Shown here: positions 33,540-42,225 of the stretch, piece after piece
Layout: each line of letters begins with the position of its first letter
How positions within the stretch are numbered: the first letter of the stretch is position 1
Origin: Dasypus novemcinctus
Taxonomy: Eukaryota > Chordata > Mammalia > Cingulata > Dasypodidae
Direction: 5' to 3'
Length of the DNA stretch: 64,000 bases
Assembly: GCF_030445035.2 (NCBI RefSeq)
Contig: NC_080695.1
Coordinates: 51,105,954-51,169,953 of the forward strand
Notes under the pieces: generated by a model
Database searches by the model: none
What the model saw: only the letters and a program-made list of their open reading frames with translations
What the model was told of the DNA's origin: nothing
Program-made: the position numbers and the translations under genes

Positions 33540-36500
33540 ATTACTGTGGTAACAGAAGTAAATCTTGCCTTATTAGTAATTTCCTTAAGAGTGAACGGAT
33601 TAAATTCTCCAATCAAAAGGCAGAGACTGGCAGAATGGATAAATAAACATGACCCAACTGTATGCTGTTTACAAGAGATCCATCTTAGAACCATAGGTAC
33701 AAATAAGTTTGAAAGTGAAAGGATGGAAGAAATATTTCATGCAAATAGTCATCAAAAAGAGAAGGGGTGGCTATATTAATACCAAGACAAAGTTAAAAAT
33801 TGTTAAAAGAGATATTATATGACTATAAAAGGTTCACTTCAATAAGAAGTTTTAATAATTATAATAAATATACACCTAACAGTAGAGTGCCAAAATACAT
33901 GAAGCCAACACTGACAGAATTGAAGAAAGAAATAGACAGTGGTACAATAATATATGAAGATTTCAATGCACTACTTTCAACACTGTGTAGAACACCTAAA
34001 TGGAAGATCAATAAGGAAGTAGAGGACCTAACAACACTATAAACCAACTATATCTACCCTACATACAGTACACTTCACCCAATAATAATGGAATACTCAT
34101 TCTTTTCAAGGGCACACAGGTCATTCTCCAGGATAGACCCTGTTCTAGGGCTCAAGAGAAGTCCAAACAAATTTTAAATATTGAAACTATAAAAAAGAAA
34201 CCTCTCTGACCACAATGCAATAAAATTAGAAATCAATAATAGAAGGAAAACTGCAAAAATTTCAAATATGTGGAAATTAAACCGCACACTCTTAAAATAA
34301 TCATGGGTTTAAAAAATTTCAAGATTTAGAAAATAAAAAAACAAAAACTCAAAATACCAAAACTTTGGGATGCAATAAAAGCAATACTCAGGGTGAATGT
34401 GTGGCTATTAATGTGTGTTTTAAAAAAGACAAAGATCTCAGATTAACAATCTTAATTTACATCTTGAGGAAATAGAAAAACAAGAGCAAAGTAAACAAGT
34501 ACAGGATCAAAATCCATCACCAGAAAAAAAAATTATAGACTACTTTTCCTTATGAATAGAGATGAAATATCCTTAAAAATACTAGCAAAACAAATCCAAA
34601 AGCATATTAAGTGGGAGTCATGCCAAGAATGCAATGCAAGTCTTGTTCAACATATAATAACCAATCATTTTAACACATTACATAAATAGAATGAAGGAAA
34701 AAAATCCACACAATTGTGGCAATAGTTGCTGAAAAATCATTCAACCAAATAAAGGAGAAGGAAATTTTTCAACATGATAAAGGCCATTTGTGAAAAAACT
34801 ACAACGAACATCATACTCGATAGTAAAAGACTGAAAACTTTCCCTCTAAGATAAGGAACAAGACAAGTATGCCCACTTGTCTTAATTCACCACTGTTCTT
34901 CCATAGTCTGTTAGAAGTTCTGGCCTGAGCAATTAGGCAAGAAAAAGAAGCTAAAAAATAAAATTGGAAGGTAGAAACAAAACTATCTCTATTTGCATAT
35001 GACATGATCTGATATTCCAAAGGAATCCACAAGACAACTACTAGAACTAATAAATGAATTCAGCAACATGCAAAAATTATGTCCCTAAACACTAGCAATG
35101 AATAATCTGAAAAGGAAAATAAGAAATTAATTCCCTTTATAATAATACCTAAACCTGGAGTTCTTAACCAGAGGTCCATGAGCTTGAATTGAAATTCAAA
35201 AAAAAAAACCATAATTCTTGTGGGGACATGTTGGTGTGGGTGTGATATTTTTATTCAATAATACACAGTATAGTATAGGTTTAGTAAGGGATCTATAGTT
35301 TTCACCTGACTGGCAAAGGGGTCCATGGAACAAAAAGTTTACAAACCCCTAATCTAAAAGAATATTATATCTAGGAATAAGTTTAACCAAGGACACTAAC
35401 AATTTGTATACTGAAAACTATAAATACTCCCAAATTAACAAGGACCCAATTAAATGGCAAGACATCCCATGGATTGGAGGAATTAACACATTGATAATGT
35501 GTCAATTGTTACCCAATGAAATACCTACTAAAATTCCAACAGCATTTTATGTAGAAATAGAAAAAGTGATCCTCAATTTATATGGAACTGCAAGAGACCT
35601 GGAATAGTCAAAACAGTCAAATAGTATGACAAAATGACAGTAATCAAAAAAGTATGGTAATGGTACAAAGATAGACAAATTAAATCAGTGAACAGAATTT
35701 AAGTCTGAAAGTAGACACATATATCTATCATAATTTGATTTTTGACAAGGATGCTAGATACATGTAGTGGGGAAAGAATATTATCTTCAACATACAGTAT
35801 GGGGAAATTTGGATATCCACATGCAGATGCCTGTAATTAGACCCCTACCTCACACCATTTAAAAAAATCAATTCAAACTGGATCAAAGACCTAAATATGA
35901 GGACTAAAACTATAAAACTCATAGAAGATAAATTAGATGCAAATCTTTATGAAATGGCATTTGGCAATGGATTCTTAGATACGATACCATAATGCACATG
36001 AAACAGAAGGAAAAATAGATAATGTGATTTCATCAAAGTTAAAAGCTTTTGCACATCAAAGGAAGTTATCAAGAAAGTGAAAAGACAACCTACAGAATGG
36101 GGGAAAATAATTGGAAACCATATATTGGATAAAGGCTTAATATCACAAAAATATATAGAATGGTTGCCATGCAATAACAAAAAGACAAACTGCAATTTAA
36201 AATGGGCAAAAGACTTGAATAGTTATTTATCCAAAGAGGATATATAAATGTCCAATAAACACAAGAAAAAATGCTCAAAATCATTAGCCTTTAGGAAAAT
36301 GCAAATTAAAATCAAAGTGAAGTGCCACTTGACACCATTTATTATTTTAAAAACTGAAAATAAGTGTTGGAGAGGATGCAGAGAAATTGGAATCCTGGTT
36401 CCTTGTTGGTGGGAATGTAAAATGTGCAACCACTGTAGAAAGCAATATGGTAGTTTCTCAAAAAGGTAAATATACACACAATCACCATTTGACCTGACAA

Positions 36501-36640
36501 TCCCACTTCTAGGTACTTTTAGTTATAAACACAAATAGAGTGAAAACAGGGTTGCAAATTTGTGCACCAGTGGTTTACAGCAGCATTAGTCACAATAGCC
36601 AAAGGCTGGAATCAACCCGAATCCATCAACAAATGAATGG
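33540..36640 (+). pseudogene. Degraded L1 ORF2 (endonuclease/reverse transcriptase) remnant
   Basis: The start is clear: 33546-33779 still reads VNGLNSPIKRQRLAEW and CCLQEIHLRT, the L1 endonuclease N-terminus with the conserved N and E residues. Mid regions (34560-35150) show the scrambled RT domain; 35880-36480 is the C-terminal part. The gene is shorter than an intact ORF2 (about 3.8 kb) because of deletions, is split by a hAT-like insertion at 35152-35360, and has many stops, so it is inactive. Confidence 0.75.
35152..35360. mobile_element. Small nonautonomous hAT-like DNA transposon
   Basis: About 210 bp with imperfect terminal inverted repeats: left ctggagttcttaaccagagg and tccatgag; right ggggtccatggaac and gtttacaaacccc. 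L1 ORF2 sequence is continuous on both sides (ataatacctaaa, then aaaagaatattatatctagg). The ends and length fit mammalian hAT miniature elements. The expected 8-bp target duplication is only partly visible (cctaaacc versus cctaatct). Confidence 0.55.
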
Positions 36641-37110
36641 ATAAACAAAATGTGGTACGTACATGCAAAAAAGGCCTGGGCCAGCCTTTCAGCCCGCCGC
36701 CACCGCCCGCCACTCTGGCCTCGAGCCCCACCTCCCCCGCACGCCACTGGCTCCCGGGACCCCGGCCGCTCGCCTGCCCACACGTCACCGGCACCTGCTC
36801 CGCCCTCGGGCCCACGGCGCGGCTCCCGCGCCACCGACGGCTCAGTCCGTGGACGGCGCCCTGCGGACCCCCGACCGCCACGCGCACCCCTGGTGCCAGG
36901 CCAACCGGCCCACGACTCTCCCGCAGCGACCCGCCTCAGGCGCGAGCGCCGGCGCCCCCTGCCGGCCGGCCCTGCCTCACCACCCCGCGCCCGGGCCAAG
37001 CACCTGCCACCACGCCCAGCCGGCGCCCCTGAGCCGGTACCGCCCCGGCCCAGGAGGCGGGGCCAACCCCAGTCCCGGCCTGCCGCCCACGCGCCCGCAC
37101 GCCCCCGGCC

Positions 37111-37150
37111 CCCCCCCACACACACACACACGCGCACACGCCCCCACCCC
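37111..37150. repeat. CA-rich simple repeat in the GC-rich block
   Basis: A poly(C) run leads into alternating CA and CG dinucleotides (cacacacacacacacgcgca), followed by a C-rich run. The alternating purine-pyrimidine tract is prone to length change. Confidence 0.9.
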
Positions 37151-38459
37151 GCACGCCTTAGCCCCGGAGCTCGGGCCCTGGGCCCTCGGCCATCGCAGCG
37201 GGTCCTCGCATCCAGAACTCGCGCTCCCGGCCACGCGCAGGGCTCTGCCCTCGGCACTCGGGGCCGCCCCCAGGAGCCACGCCCACCCGGAGGGCGGGGG
37301 TCGCCCCGCACGCCGCCCGGCCTTGACGCCACACAGCCGCGCCCTGCGCGGGAGCGGCCGCTCTCCTTTGGAGCGTCGGCCACCAGCCGGCGTCGGATGC
37401 GGGCGGCCGCGCTGGCTGCAAACGCCGACCGCGGGGCCAGGCGGAAAGCGGCAGGTGGCCGGATCGGGGCCAGGCTGTCCGCAGGCCTGCGCAGCTGGGG
37501 CCAGAGCAGAGGCCCTTGCACCTGGCACCGGGGGCTGCCCAGCCGCAGCGGGAGGCCCCGAGGCGCACGCAGCGGAAGCGCCCCCGGGCCGCGGCGGTGG
37601 GCGTGGCCTCGGTGCCCGCGCACCTGCGCCTGGGCCCTGCCGGGCTGCCGTGGGCACTGGCCTCTCCTCGCAGAGGCCCTGGGCCGCAGAGCTGGGGCCC
37701 CGGCCCCCTGCCTTGCCACCCCGAGCCCCTCCAGGCGTCCCGGCCGCAGCCGGCCTAGGCCTCGCTGTCGCCAGCGCCTGCTGACGGCGGAGCTCGCCCA
37801 GCTCCTGCAGATGCGCCTGGCGGGAGGCGAGGGCGACACGGCCGCCCGCTCGGCCAGACCTTCCAGAAGGCGCCTGGGTGCTTGCCGCCGGCGGGAGGGA
37901 CACTTGCAACCCGCGCCGCGCGCCCCGTGGGGGAGATCCCCTCGGGAGGCCGCTTCCTTCAGGTCTCCCGCTAGCGAGACCCGGCCTCCGCACACCTGCC
38001 CGCCGCCAGTGACACTCTGGACCGCGGGGCCTCGGTCTCCCAGCCGCGAGCCCAACTGGACGCGGAGCCGGGCTGCCAGGACCAGCGCCTCTGCTCGCCA
38101 TGCCCTCGTGTGCCCTCGTGCCCCGAGCACAGATCCCGGCCCACGGGCCAGGCCCCGGGCTGCTGCTGGGGCCAGAGGGGCACGGGCCAGAGGCCTCGCG
38201 GGCAGCGGACCGGCGGGTGTCCTCCGGGCAGGGCAGGGAGCTCTGGCCCGAGCGGGCCCGGGAGGCGGGTGCTGGTGCTTGGGCTGGACCAGGTGGGGAA
38301 GGCACCGGCCCGGGACCCGGGCTCAGCCAGGTGGGTCCCGGGATCAGCCAGGTGGCCCCCGGTCTGCCTCCGCCGCCGCCGGCGGTGTGTCCAGGCACCT
38401 TGGGCTCTGAATGCCGCCAGCCCCTTGCGGGAGGAGCGATGGGCCGCGGGCACACGTGC

Positions 38460-38495
38460 CGGTGTGCGTGCGTGCGTGCGCCTGTGTGTCTGCTT
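38460..38495. repeat. GTGC/TGCG simple repeat in the GC-rich block
   Basis: gtgtgcgtgcgtgcgtgcgc followed by ctgtgtgtctgc: alternating purine-pyrimidine sequence of the kind that can adopt Z-DNA. Confidence 0.85.
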
Positions 38496-38937
38496 CGCGG
38501 GCTCCGGACCGTGTCCCGTTGGTCGGCACAGGGGTACCGACCGCACTGGCTGAGGGAGAGCGCCGCCCGCTTTCCCGCTGCCCGAGGGGCCAGGGGATGT
38601 GGGTGGTTGGTTAGGTGGGGCCTGTCTCCTGGGCTCAGGGGGCCACGGGAAGTCTGTGGCATGGGGCCCATGGGCGTGGTGCCAAAGCAAGGCGGGGAAA
38701 GGCGAGAAGGGGCAGGCCCTGTGTGCACGGTTACAGGGCATGGGCCGGAGGAAGGGCCGGCCGGACGCCGACAGGTCTAGCGGTCCTGGGTTCTTGGGCC
38801 CAGGCGCAGTGGGCGCGGGCCCCCGCGGTCCCCAGCCACATGTGGGTTGGTGCGGGACTGCGAGCTCCAAGGAAGGGCTGGGTGGCCGCCGCCTGCGTGG
38901 CTGCCTGCGTGGCTGCGCCGCCAGGGAAGGGCGCGCG

Positions 38938-38990
38938 CGGGTTGGGGTTGGGGCCGGGGGCCGGGGGCCGGGGCCGGGGCCGGGGGCCTG
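38938..38990 (+). repeat. G-run cluster with quadruplex-forming pattern
   Basis: At least eight runs of four or five G separated by CC or TT (ggggttggggccgggggcc and repeats). This lies 90-140 bp beyond the 3' end of the 5S sequence. Confidence 0.85.
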
Positions 38991-39074
38991 CATACCTGGC
39001 GCTGAGGGCGGCGGGAAGCCGGGCTCGGGGCTAGCAAAAGGAGGGCGAGCGAGAGGGAGGGGACGGCGCGTGGC

Positions 39075-39078
39075 AAAA
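39075..39078 (-). terminator. TTTT pol III terminator of the 5S sequence
   Basis: The minus strand reads GGCTTTTGCC at the 3' end of the 5S match; four T residues are the minimal mammalian RNA polymerase III stop. Confidence 0.6.
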
Positions 39079-39195
39079 GCCAGAGCACCGGGTATTCCCA
39101 GGCGGTCTCCCATGCAAGCACTAAGCAGGCCCGACCCTGCTTAGCTTCCAAGATCAGAGGAGATGGGGCGCGTTCAGGGTGGTATGGCCGTCGAC
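39076..39195 (-). rRNA. 5S ribosomal RNA sequence, probable pseudogene
   Basis: The minus strand matches mammalian 5S rRNA from end to end (120 nt against 121), starting GTCGACGGCCATACCACCCT. Against the near-invariant human 5S as I know it, there are 9 substitutions (positions 4, 31, 37, 46, 71, 77, 82, 106, 113) and one deleted A near 115. Box A (39133-39147, AAGCTAAGCAGGGTC) is unchanged; box C (39098-39115) has one change; the intermediate element has one. Because functional 5S barely varies among mammals, this divergence points to a pseudogene, though the promoter is well kept and transcription is conceivable. In ribosomes 5S RNA binds uL18 and uL5 in the large subunit. It is embedded in spacer-like DNA, unlike the usual A-tailed 5S retropseudogenes. 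Confidence 0.92.
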
Positions 39196-39215
39196 GCTGG
39201 CTGCTGCTGGTGGCA

Positions 39216-39227
39216 GCCTCAAGAGCC
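39216..39227 (-). promoter_or_regulatory. 5S gene D-box-like upstream promoter element
   Basis: The minus strand reads GGCTCTTGAGGC at -32 to -21 relative to the 5S start at 39195. The mammalian 5S D box is GGCTCTTGGGGC at this position, so only one base differs and the spacing is exact. A cDNA-like retrocopy would not carry it. Confidence 0.75.
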
Positions 39228-39360
39228 TGCTGCGCCCCAGCTGCGCTGCCAGCCGCCAGCCTTCCGCTCCCGCCCCAGTTATTACAGTATGCTCCGCTTG
39301 AAACATTTAGCAGTATTACACGGACTAGTAGAAAAAAAATTCTTAATTGATATATTTGTT

Positions 39361-39570
39361 GATGGAAAGCCATAGAAAAATGAAGTTATGAAATATTCTT
39401 TCCTACAGAAGAACCTTGAAAACATTATGTTCAGTGAAATAAGTAAGGCTCATGAGCACAAAAATTGTGTGGTATCACTGCCACATCATGTCTAAAAGTA
39501 ACAAATTCACAGAGATAGCAAGCAAATTACAGGTTACTGGGGAAGGGGGAGAGGGGCATATTGACAGGAG
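39361..39570 (+). mobile_element. Old L1, 3' UTR after the GC-rich insertion
   Basis: Resumes with tggaaagccatagaaaaatg and continues ccttgaaaacattatgttca, gtgaaataagtaaggc, aaattcacagagatagcaag, gttactggggaaggggga. These are consecutive blocks of L1M 3' termini. This is the continuation of the element ending at 36668. Confidence 0.8.
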
Positions 39571-39786
39571 AGAAAGGAAGGAGTATGTTTTAAATTTTTT
39601 TAATTTAAGAAAGAGTTTAAAAAAAGTGAGATTAATATTAATATTTTGTTTAATCCCATGTATGCAAAATAGTGTCCTCTCCATCTCTGATTAATATTGA
39701 ACATGTATTGAGAAATTTTAACTTCTCAATTTCATGTCATTGAACTTTCTTATGTATTTAGACTTACATTTTAATTCAAGCATTAA
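39571..39786. other. No recognised feature
   Basis: Short AT-rich interval between two L1 pieces, within which caagcattaacg (39777-39788) may be the left target duplication of the next element. Confidence 0.3.
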
Positions 39787-41116
39787 CGTTTTTTTCTTCT
39801 TTATTTTCTTTTTAAATGCTATATTAAAAAAATATGAGTTCCCCATATACCCCCACCCCCCCATCCACTCCTCCCACATCAACAACCTCTTCCATCATTG
39901 TGGCACATTCACTGCACCTGGTGAATCATTTTGGAGCACTGCTGCTCCACATGGAAAGTAGTCTCCATTGTAGTCTACACTCTCCCCCAGTCCACCCAGT
40001 GGGCCATGACAGGACACACAATGTCCAGCATCTGCCCCTACAGCACCACCCAGGACAACTCCAAATCCTGAAAATGCCCCCACATCATATCTCTTCTTGT
40101 CTCTCCCTACCATCAGCAGCTACTGTGGCCACTTTCTCCACATCAATACTACAATTTCTTCCCTTACTAATCACAATAGTTCCCCAGCAGAACACCATTA
40201 AGTCCACTCTAATCCATACTCTATTTCTCCATCCTGTGGACCCTGGGATGGTTATGTTCAGTCCCCCTCTACATCAAGAGTGGGCTTAGATTCCACATGG
40301 ATGATGGATGCAATTCTCCTGCTTGCAGTTGTAGGCACTCTTGGTTCCCTGCTGTGGTGGTTGACCTTCTTCACCTCCCTGTTAGCTGGCCAGGGTAAGC
40401 CCAATAAACCAGAGGGTAGGAGTTGCAAGTCTGCTGAAGTTCAGGGCCTGGCTGTCACATGGACAGTCCAGAGATTCAGGTGTCCTGAGTATACACCAAC
40501 CCAAACGCCAACCACAGGTCTGGTAAAAGTCACAGAAGACGCATGTGTAGAAAGTTCATATCTGAGTCCAACTCCATCACACTCAGGAACACAAACTCCA
40601 AAGTAGGACCAACTGACATGGCACCGAACTCCAGAGCCATCTGCCATGACCACAGAACCTGTAGGTCTCTGTAGGCCTCAACCAGTACCTGGGTTTCTAT
40701 CTACTTTGGCTGTCTCTGGTACCCTGCTGAGGCATGCATAAGCATTACCCCTCTGATGACTTCCTGACTCTTTTTTGGAGATTCACAGTCATATAAACTC
40801 ATTTGCCCTTTCCATTTCCCCCTTTTATCCAAAGTCAAAAAGCAGTTTTTAACACCTGATCTTAATGAAGGCTGAGATATTCTGCTGTTCTGAGTTGACC
40901 CTTTTATTCAAGGTCCTTTTCTAGTTACGTCATCAGCTGATGCTTGGTAGTAATCCCTCGGGACCAGGGAGGCTCATCCCCTGGAGTCATGTCCCACCCT
41001 AGGGGAAAGGTAATGCATTTACATGCTGAATTTGGCTTAGAGAGTAGCCACATTTTGAGCAACATGGAGGCTCTCAGGAGGTAACTCTTAGGCACCCTGC
41101 AGTTATATAGTCCTGT
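39787..41116 (-). mobile_element. 5'-truncated young-type L1 3' UTR
   Basis: Parallel in order to 47.73-48.97 kb: aaaaaatatgagttccc, accacccaggacaactccaa, ggcttagattccacatggat, gtggtggttgac, agggaggctcatcccc, catgctgaatttggctt. The T-rich left end (39789-39812) is the A-tail; the element is cut at about 41116. A possible imperfect target duplication is caagcattaac on the left and caaagcaataaa on the right. It holds no ORF; frames of up to 151 codons are incidental. Confidence 0.75.
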
Positions 41117-41164
41117 CAAAGCAATAAAATGGGGTTAAAAAGAACAAACATATTGCTTCAGTTT

Positions 41165-41290
41165 CTAAATTTAAGATTAAAATTAAATTAAAACCTAAAT
41201 TCCTAGTTACACCAGCTTCATGCCAAGTGCTCAGTAGTCACATGAAGCTGGGGTCTACCCCATGATTGGTGCAGCTATGCATGCTTCAAA
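41165..41290 (-). mobile_element. MER5A-like hAT-Charlie element
   Basis: ttaagattaaaattaaatta, then ttcctagttacaccagcttc, atgccaagtgctcagtagtc and acatgaagctggggtctacc reproduce in antisense the order of MER5A blocks (A/T-rich centre, then the CACATGTGGCTAGTGGCTACC-like block). Diverged, as expected for a family shared by all placental mammals. Confidence 0.75.
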
Positions 41291-42225
41291 TGCACTCCCA
41301 AGGTCAGGGAGTATTTTTTCTCCTGACTGGGGATGAGCATCCAATCTGTGTGCTCATGCCAGGTTCTGTCCTCTAAGGACACTTGAGTGTAGCTTAATAC
41401 TCTGCTGTCTCTATCCTGAAGTTCATAACTTCTTTTTTATCAAGGTGCCATGCATTTTAATTTTTCACTGGGCCCTGGAAATTATGTATCTGGTCCTTTG
41501 CCCAGCATGAGTCTAGTGGCCTTGCACTTCTGCTAGCAATTACATCTAAGTCTACGATGTAAAGATGATGTAATTTTTCCATAAAAACTCCTTCAAGAGA
41601 GATTCAGTTCAAGTTGCAGCAAATGGAACTGAGAAGCATAAATTCCAAAGAGGTTGTTGTTTTAAGCTAGTGCTTCTTTGGGGTGGTTTATCATGCAAAG
41701 GAGGACTATTTCTTTTTAAGGAATGCTGCCTTTGGGAAAAAAGAATGCTTTTAAAAAAATCAGTTCAGTGAAAGTCCAATACCATATCACCACACACTTC
41801 TCATTTATCCTTTTAAGTATCTTTTTCAAAAATCAGTAATGACTTGAGTTACAAATAAGCATTCTCTTTTTTCTCCTTTAATTATCTTTCTCCATCTTTC
41901 TGTGACTATTCACTTGCATAATATTAAGAATCTTTAACTAATAGCTAATCTATCGCAAAGGCATATTGCTTTCTGATCAATTTGTTCTGGTGCTAATCTT
42001 TATAATTATAGAAAGCATTACCATAATTTTTTTAGTTTAGTTATTATTTGGCCTTGTAAATTCTATCAATCGATGTTAAATGTTCCCCCAGACAATTGGA
42101 AAGAATCTCTTTTTGGTATTTCTATCACAGCTATTGATTTATGAATTAATAGAAGGGTTTTTCTCTACTGTGCTTTTTAAAAAAGTCCTTAATACCTGCA
42201 TTTATCTATATAATTTGTTGCACAG
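41291..42225. other. No recognised feature
   Basis: Slightly more balanced composition at 41290-41520, then AT-rich. No supported coding frame or repeat. Confidence 0.35.

Larger units (their letters stand above)
30342..36668 (+). mobile_element. Old L1 retrotransposon, plus strand, near full length but with a 3' interruption
   Basis: The 5' end (agcacaaaatgacagagtag) matches the start of L1M-type 5' UTRs. The 5' UTR (30342-about 32040) contains a later DAS SINE and a polypyrimidine repeat. ORF1 remnant 32080-33060 and ORF2 remnant 33540-36640 follow, and the 3' end runs to gtggtacgtacatgcaa at 36668. The last stretch resumes at 39361 after a 2.69-kb GC-rich insertion. All reading frames are broken by many stops, so it is an old inactive copy. 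Confidence 0.85.
36669..39360 (-). other. 5S rDNA-like unit (5S sequence plus spacer) inserted in L1
   Basis: An abrupt, extremely GC- and CpG-rich block (36673-39278) plus an 82-bp AT-rich tail (39279-39360) interrupts the 3' end of the old L1: acatgcaa on the left and tggaaagccatag on the right are nearly adjacent in normal L1. The block contains one 5S rRNA sequence on the minus strand (39076-39195), about 80 bp of upstream GC-rich DNA with a D-box match, and about 2.4 kb of downstream DNA. Mammalian 5S arrays have units of about this size (human about 2.2 kb) with GC-rich spacers, so this is most simply one array unit. No target duplication or poly(A) is seen. Long frames on both strands (up to 586 codons) come from low stop-codon density. 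An alternative is an unrelated CpG island joined to a 5S pseudogene, or an assembly chimera. Confidence 0.6.

Noticed and set aside
36586-39144. Long open frames (514, 586, 373, 583, 380 codons and others) on both strands of the GC-rich block
   Set aside because: They overlap in several frames on both strands, consist largely of Pro, Ala, Gly and Arg, and arise from the scarcity of stop codons in very GC-rich DNA. One runs into L1 sequence. None shows a domain.
36673-39278. CpG-island promoter of a protein-coding gene
   Set aside because: No exon, splice site or gene structure is present on either side; L1 sequence flanks it directly, and the 5S sequence with its D box explains the block better. 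Not fully excluded.
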